Source: an uncultured Oscillospiraceae bacterium (GTDB lineage Bacteria; Bacillota; Clostridia; Oscillospirales; Ruminococcaceae). From it: DNA of 64,000 nt. The notes beneath the pieces were generated by a model that ran no database searches, was not told the DNA's origin, and saw nothing but the letters and a program-made list of their open reading frames with translations. The stretch spans positions 76,599 to 140,598 of the forward strand of contig CAJTTH010000002.1 of NCBI GenBank assembly GCA_910579125.1. The letters run 5' to 3'. Positions 50,537 to 59,289 of the stretch are shown here, in pieces; position 1 is the first letter of the stretch; every line of letters begins with the position of its first letter. The position numbers and the translations under genes were made by a program.

Positions 50537-51841
50537 TTGGGTAAACTGCATTCCGTTCGGCTGCCGCATTTCAGCGGCTCGGCGGAGCAATCGACGAGAA
50601 AGATCCCCGCTCCCGAGCTGGTAGCAATAAGTATGCTTCAGCATATCGGAGCACCTTGCGAGCCGTGCGTCGTAGTCGGCGACAATGTTAAGATCGGTCA
50701 GAAGATCGGCGATACCGAGGCATTTATGTCAGCGCCGGTTCACGCATCGGTCAGCGGCGTGGTAAAGGAGATCAAGGACGTAATGAACGTCGGAGGGCGG
50801 CTGTGCAAAACGGTCGTCATCGCGAACGACAATAAGAACGAGATGTCGCCCGACATCAAGCCGCCAAAGGCGGACACGCGCGAGGAGTTCATCAAGGCGG
50901 TGCGCGCGAGCGGCGCGGTAGGTTTGGGCGGCGCGGGATTTCCCACACACGTTAAGCTGGCTTACGACCGCAGCAAGGTCAAGATCGACTATCTGCTGCT
51001 CAACGGCGCGGAGTGCGAGCCGTATATCACGAGCGACTACCGTGAGCTTATGGAGAACTCCGACAACGTTCTTGCGGGAATTGATATGGTAATGACGAGA
51101 CTGGAGATTCCGAACGCGATAATCGGCATCGAGGCAGACAAGCCTCAGGCTATTGCGAAACTGGAAAAGCTCGCGATACGTTATCCGAACATTACTGTTA
51201 GGCGGCTGCCGAGCGCGTATCCGCAGGGCGCGGAGAAGGTGCTGATCCACACGCTAACGGGGCGCGTAGTCGGCGAGGGCAAGCTCCCCTCGGACGTCGG
51301 CTGTATGGTTATGAATGTCTCGACGGCGGGCTTTATTTACAGCTACATCAAGACGGGCATTCCGCTCGTAAAGCGCCGTATCACGATAGACGGCGATATC
51401 GTAAATTCCCCCGCGAACTTCTTTATTCCCGTGGGAACACTGCTCCACTCGATCGTGGGATTTGCGGACGTTCGACGTCAGCCCGACAGAATAGTCCTCG
51501 GCGGACCGATGATGGGCTCGTGCGCTTTCGACCCCGATACGCCGCTCGGCAAGACCAACAATGCCGTGCTGCTGTTCGGCGACACCAAGGAGCGCAAGAC
51601 GAGCGCGTGTATCCGCTGCGGACGCTGCGTGAGAGCCTGTGCCGTAAACCTTATGCCGACAGAGCTTGAGAGCGCCTATGATGCGCGCGACGCTGCCGCT
51701 CTGGAGCAGCTCAAGGTCAATCTCTGCATGAACTGCGGCGCGTGCAGCTTCGTATGTCCCGCAAAGCGTCCGCTTGCCGAGAAAAATCAGCTTGCCAAGG
51801 ATTTTTTGCGGCAGAGCAAAGCAAAACAACAAGGAAAGTGA
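50537..51841 (+). CDS. rnfC: Rnf complex subunit C
   Basis: 434 residues. The peripheral NADH-oxidising subunit of the Rnf ferredoxin:NAD oxidoreductase, which pumps Na+ or H+. The N-terminus KLHSVRLPHFSGSAEQSTRK is RnfC-like, and GAVGLGGAGFPTHVKL near 130 is the nucleotide/FMN region. Two [4Fe-4S] motifs are present near the end: CIRCGRCVRACAVNL and CMNCGACSFVCPAKRP. TTG 50537 is the start after GGTGAG. First gene of rnfCDGEAB. Confidence 0.95.
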   Translation: MGKLHSVRLPHFSGSAEQSTRKIPAPELVAISMLQHIGAPCEPCVVVGDNVKIGQKIGDTEAFMSAPVHASVSGVVKEIKDVMNVGGRLCKTVVIANDNKNEMSPDIKPPKADTREEFIKAVRASGAVGLGGAGFPTHVKLAYDRSKVKIDYLLLNGAECEPYITSDYRELMENSDNVLAGIDMVMTRLEIPNAIIGIEADKPQAIAKLEKLAIRYPNITVRRLPSAYPQGAEKVLIHTLTGRVVGEGKLPSDVGCMVMNVSTAGFIYSYIKTGIPLVKRRITIDGDIVNSPANFFIPVGTLLHSIVGFADVRRQPDRIVLGGPMMGSCAFDPDTPLGKTNNAVLLFGDTKERKTSACIRCGRCVRACAVNLMPTELESAYDARDAAALEQLKVNLCMNCGACSFVCPAKRPLAEKNQLAKDFLRQSKAKQQGK

Positions 51842-51851
51842 GGTGGGGTAA

Positions 51852-52802
51852 ATGAATAAATTGTTTGTCGAGTCCTCGCCGCATATACGCAGCGCGTGGA
51901 CTACGCAGAAGATAATGCTGAACGTAATTATCGCGCTTTGCCCCGCGCTCGTTATGTCCACGTACATATTCGGCATAAAGGCGCTGCTGCTGACGGTCAT
52001 ATGCTGCGCGTCGTGCGTGCTGCTGGAGTTCCTTTTCAACAAGATCACCAAACGCGAGGACACTATCTCCGACTTGTCGGCGGTTGTGACAGGTATGCTT
52101 CTGGCGTTCAATCTGCCTGTCGATTTGCCCGTTTATATGGCGATAATCGGCTGCTTTATCGCGATAGTTATTGTGAAATGCCTGTTCGGCGGAATAGGAC
52201 AAAACTTTGCGAACCCCGCGATTACTGCGCGAATTGTACTTATGATGTCGTTCGCGGGGAGCATGACGAAATGGACCGCGCCGTTTTCGTGGAAAGAGGG
52301 CGTGGACGCTACGGTAAGCGCTACTCCGCTTGCCGCGGAGACGCTGCCGACTCTTACGGATATGTTCCTCGGATTCCGCGCGGGCTGTCTGGGCGAGACA
52401 TGCATAGCGGCACTGCTGCTGGGCGGTCTGTATTTGATATTTATCGGACTGGTGCGTCCGACTACTCCCGTCTGCTTTATCGGAACTGTCGCGGTGCTGT
52501 CGTTCTTCTACGGCGGCTGCGACGTGAACTTTATGCTGTACCAGCTTATGTCGGGCGGTCTGGTTCTGGGCGCGTTCTTTATGGCGACCGACTACGCGAC
52601 AACTCCGCTGACGACAAAGGGCAAGATCATCTTCGGTGTGGGCTGCGGACTTATCACGTTCGCGATACGTCAATTCGCGTCGATGCCCGAGGGCGTTTCG
52701 TTCTCCATTCTGGTGATGAACTGCCTTACTCCTCTTATCGACAGATTTACCGCGCCGAAGGCTCTCGGAACGGTGAAGCCGAAAAAGGAGGGTAAGCAAT
52801 GA
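51852..52802 (+). CDS. rnfD: Rnf complex subunit D
   Basis: 316 residues with about nine membrane helices. The covalent FMN threonine is likely in VSATPLAAET near 155-165, which matches the RnfD S(A/G)AT motif. It forms the membrane part of the pump with RnfG, RnfE and RnfA. ATG 51852 follows GTGAGGTGGGG, 10 bases after rnfC. Confidence 0.95.
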   Translation: MNKLFVESSPHIRSAWTTQKIMLNVIIALCPALVMSTYIFGIKALLLTVICCASCVLLEFLFNKITKREDTISDLSAVVTGMLLAFNLPVDLPVYMAIIGCFIAIVIVKCLFGGIGQNFANPAITARIVLMMSFAGSMTKWTAPFSWKEGVDATVSATPLAAETLPTLTDMFLGFRAGCLGETCIAALLLGGLYLIFIGLVRPTTPVCFIGTVAVLSFFYGGCDVNFMLYQLMSGGLVLGAFFMATDYATTPLTTKGKIIFGVGCGLITFAIRQFASMPEGVSFSILVMNCLTPLIDRFTAPKALGTVKPKKEGKQ

Positions 52803-53407
52803 TACAGAAACTGAAACCGATATATGTGTTGGCGCTTATCGCAGCAATAATTTCGGGACTTATCATCGTGGTGTACAACCTTACCTATGTTGATACCACG
52901 AATATCCTCACGGATAAACAGGCTGCGGCGGTAACGACTATTTACGGCGGCACAAAGGACGATTATGAGATCGTACCGCTCGTTATCAAAAATGAAAATA
53001 ACGAAGACGAACCGACCGAGATAAGCAAAAAGCTGACTGACGCGGGTCTGGATATCGCGAAGATCATCAGGAAAAAGAGCGACGGCAGTCTGGCGTTCGA
53101 GTGCCTTGTAAAGGGCTACAAGAAAGGGTTTGACATTATGGTCGGCGTAAAGGACGGAGCGGTCGCGGGAGTTGCGATAGTGTCTGTCGGCGAGGAGACC
53201 CCGGGTCTCGGCACGAACACCGACGACCCCGAATTTCTCGGCAGCTTCAAGGGAATTACGGACAAGGCAACGATCGTCAAGACAGCGCCGTCCAAGGACG
53301 GAGAGGTTCAGGCGGTAACGTCGGCGACGTTCTCGTCGAAGGGTGTTGCGAACGCGGTCAATATCGCGCTTGAAGCGTTTAAAGCAATTGGAGGTGAGGC
53401 ACAGTGA
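52799..53407 (+). CDS. rnfG: Rnf complex subunit G
   Basis: 202 residues. An N-terminal helix (about 8-30) and an extracytoplasmic FMN-binding domain; the FMN attachment motif AVTSATFSSKGV near 170-181 fits the S(G/A)AT-type site. It transfers electrons through covalently bound FMN. Overlaps rnfD (ATGA) by four bases. Confidence 0.94.
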   Translation: MIQKLKPIYVLALIAAIISGLIIVVYNLTYVDTTNILTDKQAAAVTTIYGGTKDDYEIVPLVIKNENNEDEPTEISKKLTDAGLDIAKIIRKKSDGSLAFECLVKGYKKGFDIMVGVKDGAVAGVAIVSVGEETPGLGTNTDDPEFLGSFKGITDKATIVKTAPSKDGEVQAVTSATFSSKGVANAVNIALEAFKAIGGEAQ

Positions 53408-54099
53408 GCTACTTAAAGGAATTTACCAAAGGTCTTGTCAAGGAAAATCCGACGCTGGTAACGCTGCTCGGAATGTGCCCGACGCTCGCGATAACCACCA
53501 TGGCGAGCAACGCTATCGGAATGGGCGCGGCGGCAACGTTCGTGCTTATCTGCTCCAACGTTGCAATTTCGCTGCTGAAGAAGTTTATCCCGAAGCAAGT
53601 GCGTCTGCCATCGTATATCGTGGTTATTGCGGGCTTTGTAACGCTTATCAGCTTGATCTTGCAAGCGTTTGTACCCGCAGTCTATGATGCGTTGGGCATC
53701 TATCTGCCGCTTATCACTGTAAACTGCATAATTCTCGGGCGCGCGGAAATGTTCGCTTCTAAGAACAACGTAGCCGCGTCCGCGCTTGACGGCGCGGGAA
53801 TGGGTATCGGTTTTACGCTGGCGCTGCTGGCGGTCGGCTCGATACGCGAGATATTCGGCTCGGGAACGTGGTTCGGTCTGCCGCTTATCCCCGAAGCGGC
53901 TCAGGAGGCTATAAAGCCGATGACGATATTCGTGCTGCCGGCGGGAGGATTTTTCGTGCTCGGCTGCGTTATCGCGCTGGTGAACAAAATCGCCAACCGC
54001 AAGCCCCCCGAGGCAACGGGCTGCGCGGCTTGTCCGAACAGGGAAAGCTGCATAAGCGTTGAAAAAACCGAAAATACGGAAAAGGAGGATAACAAATAA
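53404..54099 (+). CDS. rnfE: Rnf complex subunit E
   Basis: 231 residues with six membrane helices. The pattern NPTLVTLLGMCPTLAITT and LPLITVNCIILGRAE is typical of RnfE/NqrD. The C-terminus has an extra CAACPNRESC stretch of unknown role. Starts GTG 53404, overlapping rnfG by four bases. Confidence 0.94.
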   Translation: MSYLKEFTKGLVKENPTLVTLLGMCPTLAITTMASNAIGMGAAATFVLICSNVAISLLKKFIPKQVRLPSYIVVIAGFVTLISLILQAFVPAVYDALGIYLPLITVNCIILGRAEMFASKNNVAASALDGAGMGIGFTLALLAVGSIREIFGSGTWFGLPLIPEAAQEAIKPMTIFVLPAGGFFVLGCVIALVNKIANRKPPEATGCAACPNRESCISVEKTENTEKEDNK

Positions 54100-54701
54100 T
54101 GGAACTTGCAAAAAGTATGATGATGATCCTCCTCACGGGTATTCTGACGGACAACTTCGTTTTGTCGAAGTTCCTCGGTATCTGTCCGTTCCTCGGCGTT
54201 TCCAAGACCTCCGGCGGCTCGCTCGGAATGGGCTGCGCGGTTACGGCGGTAATGATACTCGCGACGGCGGTAACTTATCCGTTGTATTACCTGTTCCTCG
54301 TTCCCATGGGGTTGGAGTACCTGAATACGATACTGTTTATTCTGATCATCGCGATGCTGGTTCAGTTGATTGAGATGGTGCTGAAAAAATACATTCCCAC
54401 ATTGTATAAGTCGCTGGGCGTGTATCTGCCGCTCATCACCACAAACTGCGCGGTACTGGGCGTTACGCTGCTCAATCTGGAGGGCTACAGCTTCCTCGAG
54501 AGCATTGTGAACTCGCTCGGCGCGGGTCTGGGCTTTATGGTGGCAATGCTGATATTCTCAGGCGTTCGCGGACGGCTGGAGCGCTGCAACGTTCCCAAGG
54601 CGTTCGCTGGTATGCCGATAACTCTTGTTGCGGCGTCTATCGTGTCGCTCTCGTTCGTCGGCTTCGGCGGACTGGTTGACGGATTGTTCGGAGGTGCATA
54701 A
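54099..54701 (+). CDS. rnfA: Rnf complex subunit A
   Basis: 200 residues with six membrane helices, homologous to RnfE. DNFVLSKFLGICPFLGVSK near 22-40 and LPLITTNCAVLGVTLLN near 100-120 are RnfA/NqrE signatures; the half-helix cysteines could hold the intramembrane Fe-S cluster. ATG 54099 shares one base with the rnfE stop. Confidence 0.95.
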   Translation: MELAKSMMMILLTGILTDNFVLSKFLGICPFLGVSKTSGGSLGMGCAVTAVMILATAVTYPLYYLFLVPMGLEYLNTILFILIIAMLVQLIEMVLKKYIPTLYKSLGVYLPLITTNCAVLGVTLLNLEGYSFLESIVNSLGAGLGFMVAMLIFSGVRGRLERCNVPKAFAGMPITLVAASIVSLSFVGFGGLVDGLFGGA

Positions 54702-55510
54702 TGGAAATATTTATGACTTATGTTCTCCCCGTAATTATTTTTGCGGCGATCGGCACGGCGGCGGGCGGACTGCTGCTGCTCGGCTCGAAATTCCTCGCGG
54801 TGGAAACGGATGAGACCGTCGCGAAGATCGCCGAGGCGCTCCCTAACGCGAACTGCGGCGCTTGCGGCTATTCGGGCTGCGAGGGCTACGCAAAGGCGGT
54901 TGCGGCGGGCGAAGCTCCCAACAACAAATGTAAGCCCGGCGGAGCTGCCGCTGCGGAAAAAATTGCCGCGATTATGGGGCAGGAGGCTCTCGCGAGCGAA
55001 AAGGAGGTCGCTTTCGTGCGCTGCAACGGCTGCAAGGGCGCGACCGAGGAGCGTTACACCTTTATCGGCACGCCGTCCTGTGCGGCTACGGAGCGTTTCT
55101 ACAACGGCAAGGGCAACTGCCGCACGGGCTGTGACGGCTACGGCGACTGCGCAGCAGTCTGCCCCGAGAACGCTATTTCGATAATCAACGGCGTTGCAGT
55201 GGTAAATCCCGCGAAATGCGTTGCTTGCGGAAAGTGCGTTGCTGTGTGTCCGAACCACCTTATTGTAATTCACCCCGCGAAACAGAAGGTTGATGTGCGC
55301 TGTTCATCGAAAGACCCCGGAAAGGTCGCCAAGGATATATGCAAGAACAGTTGTATCGGCTGCAAGATATGCGAGAAAAAGTGCCCCGAGGGCGCTATCA
55401 CCGTTTCCGATAACCATGCTACTATCGACTACTCGAAGTGTACGGGCTGCGGAGTGTGTGCGGCGGCTTGTCCGAGAAAGTGTATACTCACTCTTCCCGA
55501 GTGCCAGTAA
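54701..55510 (+). CDS. rnfB: Rnf complex subunit B
   Basis: 269 residues. An N-terminal helix (about 5-28) then NCGACGYSGCEGYA, the RnfB [4Fe-4S] region. Three more ferredoxin-type motifs follow: CVACGKCVAVCPN, CIGCKICEKKCPEG and CTGCGVCAAACPRK. It is the entry point for electrons from ferredoxin. Last gene of the operon, sharing one base with rnfA. Confidence 0.95.
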   Translation: MEIFMTYVLPVIIFAAIGTAAGGLLLLGSKFLAVETDETVAKIAEALPNANCGACGYSGCEGYAKAVAAGEAPNNKCKPGGAAAAEKIAAIMGQEALASEKEVAFVRCNGCKGATEERYTFIGTPSCAATERFYNGKGNCRTGCDGYGDCAAVCPENAISIINGVAVVNPAKCVACGKCVAVCPNHLIVIHPAKQKVDVRCSSKDPGKVAKDICKNSCIGCKICEKKCPEGAITVSDNHATIDYSKCTGCGVCAAACPRKCILTLPECQ

Positions 55511-55522
55511 CCTAACAGTTAA

Positions 55523-55553
55523 AGCCCGTGTTATTCCGACACGGGCTTTTTTA
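55523..55553 (+). terminator. Intrinsic terminator of the rnf operon
   Basis: AGCCCGTGT (55523-55531) pairs with ACACGGGCT (55539-55547), then TTTTTATT. Confidence 0.9.
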
Positions 55554-55877
55554 TTACAGAAGAACCGCTCCGCAAACGCAAGCCGCCGCGCCGACAACAA
55601 GGAATATCAGCCCAACGGCGAATTTTTTCCTGCACCTGTCCATAAAATTCCGCTGTTCGCCGGATATGCTTAAAATCGGATACCGCCGTCTGTAAATAAG
55701 GTACAGAACGATCCCCGATTGATTGTTCCCCGAAGCGGATAGAAATCCCCATAAGCGCGGATGTTCAATTCCTCTGCATGACGCGTCGGTCTGCACCAGC
55801 CTATACAACTGATATGTTGAGAACGCTCCGCCGACAAGAAGTACCGCTGCGCCCGCCGCAATAATATAAATACTCAT
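55554..55877 (-). CDS. Small two-helix membrane protein
   Basis: 107 residues with hydrophobic segments at about 3-22 and 86-106 and a basic, Arg/Tyr-rich middle. No family recognised. GAGGTGA precedes ATG 55877. It follows the XRE regulator gene by eight bases, so the two form one operon, and the regulator also has membrane helices. Confidence 0.65.
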   Translation of the reverse strand: MSIYIIAAGAAVLLVGGAFSTYQLYRLVQTDASCRGIEHPRLWGFLSASGNNQSGIVLYLIYRRRYPILSISGEQRNFMDRCRKKFAVGLIFLVVGAAACVCGAVLL

Positions 55878-55885
55878 TGTTCACC

Positions 55886-56293
55886 TCATATTCTCTTGAT
55901 GATCTCATACAGTAAAAACGCCGTGCTCACCAGTGCCAGACAGAATACTACTACCGTAACGTATACTCTGTCAGGCAGGAGGAAAGCTGCGGCAAACATC
56001 ACTATCATTACGATAATGTTCAGAATTATTGCCGTGAACAGACGTTTCCCGCTTTTTACGACGTTCGTCGTTTCCTCAAGGTGTTTCATCATTTCATCAT
56101 CTCCTTTAAGAAGTTCGTCCAAGCTCACCCCGTAAAGCTCGGATATCTTGACTATGCTCACGATATCGGGATAGGACTTTTCGTTCTCCCAGTTTGATAC
56201 GGTCTGCCGCGTAACGTACAGCTTTTCGGCTGCCTGCTCCTGCGTAAGACCGAACTTTGCCCTTGCCGCTTTCAGCTTTTTTCCTATCTCCAA
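55886..56293 (-). CDS. XRE-family regulator with C-terminal membrane helices
   Basis: 135 residues. An N-terminal helix-turn-helix (about 1-60, IGKKLKAARAKFGLTQEQAAEKLYVTRQTVSNWENEKSYPD) is followed by two membrane helices (about 88-110 and 113-132). Such membrane-bound XRE proteins may sense the envelope. TTG 56293 follows AAAGGAGG; the open frame upstream has no such site. Confidence 0.82.
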   Translation of the reverse strand: MEIGKKLKAARAKFGLTQEQAAEKLYVTRQTVSNWENEKSYPDIVSIVKISELYGVSLDELLKGDDEMMKHLEETTNVVKSGKRLFTAIILNIIVMIVMFAAAFLLPDRVYVTVVVFCLALVSTAFLLYEIIKRI

Positions 56294-56425
56294 AACTCCG
56301 CCTCCTTTCACTTTAACTATACCATGATCTGCCATTTTCGTCTATCAAAACGTTTTTGAATTAGGTGTTTTTTCGTGCAAAAACATTTTTACACCGCATA
56401 ACGGTGCGGTTTGCCGACAATAAAT

Positions 56426-56455
56426 AATGCCGCGCGGTAAACGCCGCACGGCATT
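56426..56455 (-). terminator. Terminator after the response regulator gene
   Basis: 12-bp stem AATGCCGCGCGG / CCGCACGGCATT (one G-T pair), loop of six; on the minus strand ATTTATTG follows. A second small hairpin, ACCGCA/TGCGGT, lies at about 56394-56411 with a T-rich tail. Confidence 0.75.
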
Positions 56456-56458
56456 AAA

Positions 56459-57127
56459 TCAAACGATATATCCCATTCCGACCTTTGTGCCGATGTAATC
56501 ATGAAGCCCCGCCTGCTCCAGCTTTTTCCGCAGCCGCGCGATATTGACGGAGAGCGTGTTTTCGTCCACAAAGCTGTCGGTCGCCCAGAGCTTGTTCATC
56601 AGCAGCTCGCGGCTGACGACCTTTCCCTTGTTTTCAAGAAGTGTTTCCAGAATACGGTACTCGTTCTTGGTGAGGTCGATCTTTTCGCCGTTGAATGTCA
56701 GCGTCGCGTTTGACGTGTTGAGAACCGCGCCCTTATGCGTGATAACGCCGATATTCTCCGCGAAGTCATAGCTCCTCCGCAGAATAGCCTGAACCTTGGC
56801 TACCATAACGCTTAAATCGAACGGCTTGGCGATAAAATCGTCGCCGCCCATATTCATAGCCGTGACGATGTTCAGATTATCCGACGCGGACGAAATAAAC
56901 ACCACCGGACACTTGCTCACGGCGCGGATTTCGCTGCACCAGTGAAATCCGTTGTAGAACGGCAGCGAAATATCCAACAGCACAATATGAGGATCGAATT
57001 TTCTAAATTCCCCCAGAACGTCGCGGTAGTCGTCCGCGCGCCGAACCTCAAATTCCCATTCGGAAAGCCGTTTTATTATCGAATTTGCGATGCCGTCGTC
57101 GTCCTCGGCAAGAAAAACCTTGTACAT
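56459..57127 (-). CDS. OmpR/PhoB-type response regulator, orphan
   Basis: 222 residues. The receiver domain has AEDDDG, the phospho-acceptor in LLDISLPFYNG (about D52), S-A-S and K-P-F. The winged-helix DNA-binding domain covers about 130-222 (LTKNEYRILETLLENKGKVVSRELLMNKLWATDSFVDENTLSVNIARLRKKL). It is close to the regulators of bacitracin-type stress operons. No histidine kinase gene is adjacent. Its ATG is one base after the dGTPase stop (TGATATG). Confidence 0.9.
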   Translation of the reverse strand: MYKVFLAEDDDGIANSIIKRLSEWEFEVRRADDYRDVLGEFRKFDPHIVLLDISLPFYNGFHWCSEIRAVSKCPVVFISSASDNLNIVTAMNMGGDDFIAKPFDLSVMVAKVQAILRRSYDFAENIGVITHKGAVLNTSNATLTFNGEKIDLTKNEYRILETLLENKGKVVSRELLMNKLWATDSFVDENTLSVNIARLRKKLEQAGLHDYIGTKVGMGYIV

Positions 57128-57128
57128 A

Positions 57129-58556
57129 TCAACCCTCGTTTCCGTTAATCATACGGTAGAATTCCTCGGCGTAGCTGTCCGTCATTCCGCATACGCAGTC
57201 GGTCGCGAACAGCAGACGGCGGTAGCATTGCTCCGCGTCTGATTTCCCGACGCACGCGCGCTTGCATATCTCGAGGTAATTCTCGGAAAGCACCTCGGTG
57301 AGGTCGCGGTCGAAAATACGCTGTTCGTCCGTGTCGAACCGAAGTGCCGCGCCGACAATCTTATCCAGCAGAAGCGTCATCATCGAATTTTCGGACAGCT
57401 CGCTGCGCACTATCGCCGACGAGCGAAACGCGTACCGATAAGCAATATCGCCGAGCGCATATGCGAGCACGTTCGCGGAGCTTGCCGCCAACAGCTCGTT
57501 TTTAAATTCGCCGCGCATAATAAGCTCATAGTTTTCGCAGAACGCGTCCGAAGCCGCGTATATCAGCATATTCTGGAGCTTAACTATCCAGCGCTGAACA
57601 GCCTTTAGCTGCGGGTCGCGCATATTGAAGCTCTCAGCCGATCTGAACGATTTTTCAAGCTCCGCGGCGGCATTCTCCAGTATCTTCATTTCCTCGGGCG
57701 AACCGCATTTTTCGCTGAATTTCGCGCTTAGCAGCTCGGCGATTATCCTGTGATAGTCCAGCAGACCCTTGACCGCAGCGTCCTCGATATCGGCGGTCTT
57801 GTACGCGATATCGTCCGCCGCCTCCAGAATAAACGTAAGCGGATAACGGCAGCCGCCTGCGCCCGTCCGTTCGGTGATATCGCGGAAAAGCGGCTCCTCG
57901 GACAGATAGTATCCCATTTTTTTCGTCCGTATATCTCCGCTTTTTTTGTTGATGCCCGTCGAGTTTACGGGGTACTTGACGATAGTGTTCAGCAGCGCGT
58001 AGGTGAGGTTCATTCCCGTATCCATATCCATAAGGCAGTGCAGACGGGAAAGCACGCGCAGCGCCTGAGCGTTGCCCTCGAAGTTGAGAAAATCGCCCTT
58101 CATCTGATCGTCGAGCAGCTCCGACACGGGTTTTCCTTTAAATGTCAGTCGCGGCAGATTTTCCTCGAACCACTGTCGAATGGAAAATTCTCCGAAATGC
58201 CCGAACGGCGGGTTCCCGATGTCGTGAACCAGTCCCGCGCACTCAAGAATATCACAGCAATTCTCGCGGACTATCTCGTCAACTTCGGGCTTTTTTTCCT
58301 CAATTAACCGCCTGAATATCGTATCGCCGAGCGAACCCGCAAAGGAGCTTACCTCCAGCGAATGAGTAAGCCGCGTTCTTACAAAATCGCCGCGGTTGAG
58401 CGGATAGACCTGCGCCTTGTCCTGAAGCCGCCGAAACGACGCGCTGCCGATTATGCGGTGGTAGTCCTTGCGGAACTCGGTGCGCACGTCGTTGGGGTTG
58501 GGCGAGATGTGTTCGCGCTCGCGCTTAGCGCAAAGCAGCTTGTCCCATGTAAACAT
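57129..58556 (-). CDS. dgt: Deoxyguanosinetriphosphate triphosphohydrolase family protein
   Basis: 475 residues. HD-superfamily dNTPase that cleaves dGTP to deoxyguanosine and triphosphate. Motifs in order: RTRLTHSLEVSSFAG near 60, CAGLVHDIGNPPFGHFGE near 105 with the HD pair, and EAADDIAYKTADIEDA near 245. Start ATG 58556 follows CGGAG; the open frame starts eight codons earlier. It is followed directly by the orphan response regulator. Confidence 0.92.
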   Translation of the reverse strand: MFTWDKLLCAKREREHISPNPNDVRTEFRKDYHRIIGSASFRRLQDKAQVYPLNRGDFVRTRLTHSLEVSSFAGSLGDTIFRRLIEEKKPEVDEIVRENCCDILECAGLVHDIGNPPFGHFGEFSIRQWFEENLPRLTFKGKPVSELLDDQMKGDFLNFEGNAQALRVLSRLHCLMDMDTGMNLTYALLNTIVKYPVNSTGINKKSGDIRTKKMGYYLSEEPLFRDITERTGAGGCRYPLTFILEAADDIAYKTADIEDAAVKGLLDYHRIIAELLSAKFSEKCGSPEEMKILENAAAELEKSFRSAESFNMRDPQLKAVQRWIVKLQNMLIYAASDAFCENYELIMRGEFKNELLAASSANVLAYALGDIAYRYAFRSSAIVRSELSENSMMTLLLDKIVGAALRFDTDEQRIFDRDLTEVLSENYLEICKRACVGKSDAEQCYRRLLFATDCVCGMTDSYAEEFYRMINGNEG

Positions 58557-58704
58557 AAAAACTCCGTTCTCCGATAACAATTCAATGCGTCTCGGAATAA
58601 AATATAATGTCGGAAAATTCTTGAATAATCAAAAGCACAGCGTCAATAATATTCTCGACAGGGAAGTGAGCAAATTCACGATAATAATGAAAGGAATGGT
58701 TTTA

Positions 58705-59046
58705 ATGTTAGTTAAACGCGGTGAAATATATTACGCCGATCTAAGCCCCGTAGTAGGCTCGGAACAGGGCGGTATACGTCCCGTGCTGATAGTGCAGAAC
58801 GACGTCGGGAACAAGCACTCACCGACGGTGATAGCGGCAGCGATAACAAGTAAAAAGGAAAAATCCCAGCTCCCGACACATATATCCGTGGCAGCGTCGT
58901 CCTGCGGCTTGGCAAAGGACTCGGTGGTACTTCTGGAGCAGGTGCGTACATTGGATAAACGTCGTCTTAAGGAGCGCATGGGCGAGCTTGACAGCAGCTC
59001 CATGCAGCAGGTGAACGACGCATTGTCCGTCAGCTTTGGGCTTTAA
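58705..59046 (+). CDS. ndoA: Type II toxin-antitoxin endoribonuclease, MazF/EndoA family
   Basis: 113 residues. The MazF/EndoA fold is clear: VKRGEIYYADLSPVVGSEQGG, RPVLIVQND and EQVRTLDKRRL. The active-site Arg and Thr positions are kept (RPVLIVQ and ITSK). The longer open frame upstream overlaps the divergent dgt gene and lacks a ribosome binding site; AAAGGA lies before ATG 58705. No antitoxin gene is next to it. It forms a monocistronic unit. Confidence 0.9.
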   Translation: MLVKRGEIYYADLSPVVGSEQGGIRPVLIVQNDVGNKHSPTVIAAAITSKKEKSQLPTHISVAASSCGLAKDSVVLLEQVRTLDKRRLKERMGELDSSSMQQVNDALSVSFGL

Positions 59047-59052
59047 ATACGG

Positions 59053-59083
59053 AGGGCAAGAGCGATCTTGCCCTTTTGTTTTT
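59053..59083 (+). terminator. Intrinsic terminator of ndoA
   Basis: 9-bp stem AGGGCAAGA / TCTTGCCCT with loop GCGA, followed by TTTGTTTTTT. Confidence 0.9.
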
Positions 59084-59121
59084 TATGGTTAATGAGAACG
59101 CGCTCTTTCTGTTTGTTTACT

Positions 59122-59289
59122 TTATTTTTTTATGTAAAAAAACAAGAACCACTGAAACCCCGTAAGCAGCGCGACCAGCAGAACGATAACGATTTGCACA
59201 ACGCCCCATTCGGGCATAAAAACGCAAATGATAACAAGCGCAATAGTGAGGATTATCGCGCTTCTCAAAAAACTCTTGGCATTCTTCAT
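59122..59289 (-). CDS. Small membrane protein, 55 residues
   Basis: MKNAKSFLRSAIILTIALVI begins two hydrophobic segments (about 9-27 and 31-52), ending YIKK. The start ATG overlaps the folD stop (ATGA), so translation is probably coupled. No family recognised. Confidence 0.6.
   Translation of the reverse strand: MKNAKSFLRSAIILTIALVIICVFMPEWGVVQIVIVLLVALLTGFQWFLFFYIKK

Noticed and set aside
58468..58704. N-terminal extension of the EndoA gene
   Set aside because: It overlaps the divergent dgt start, and the family start MLVKRGEIYYADL is at 58705.
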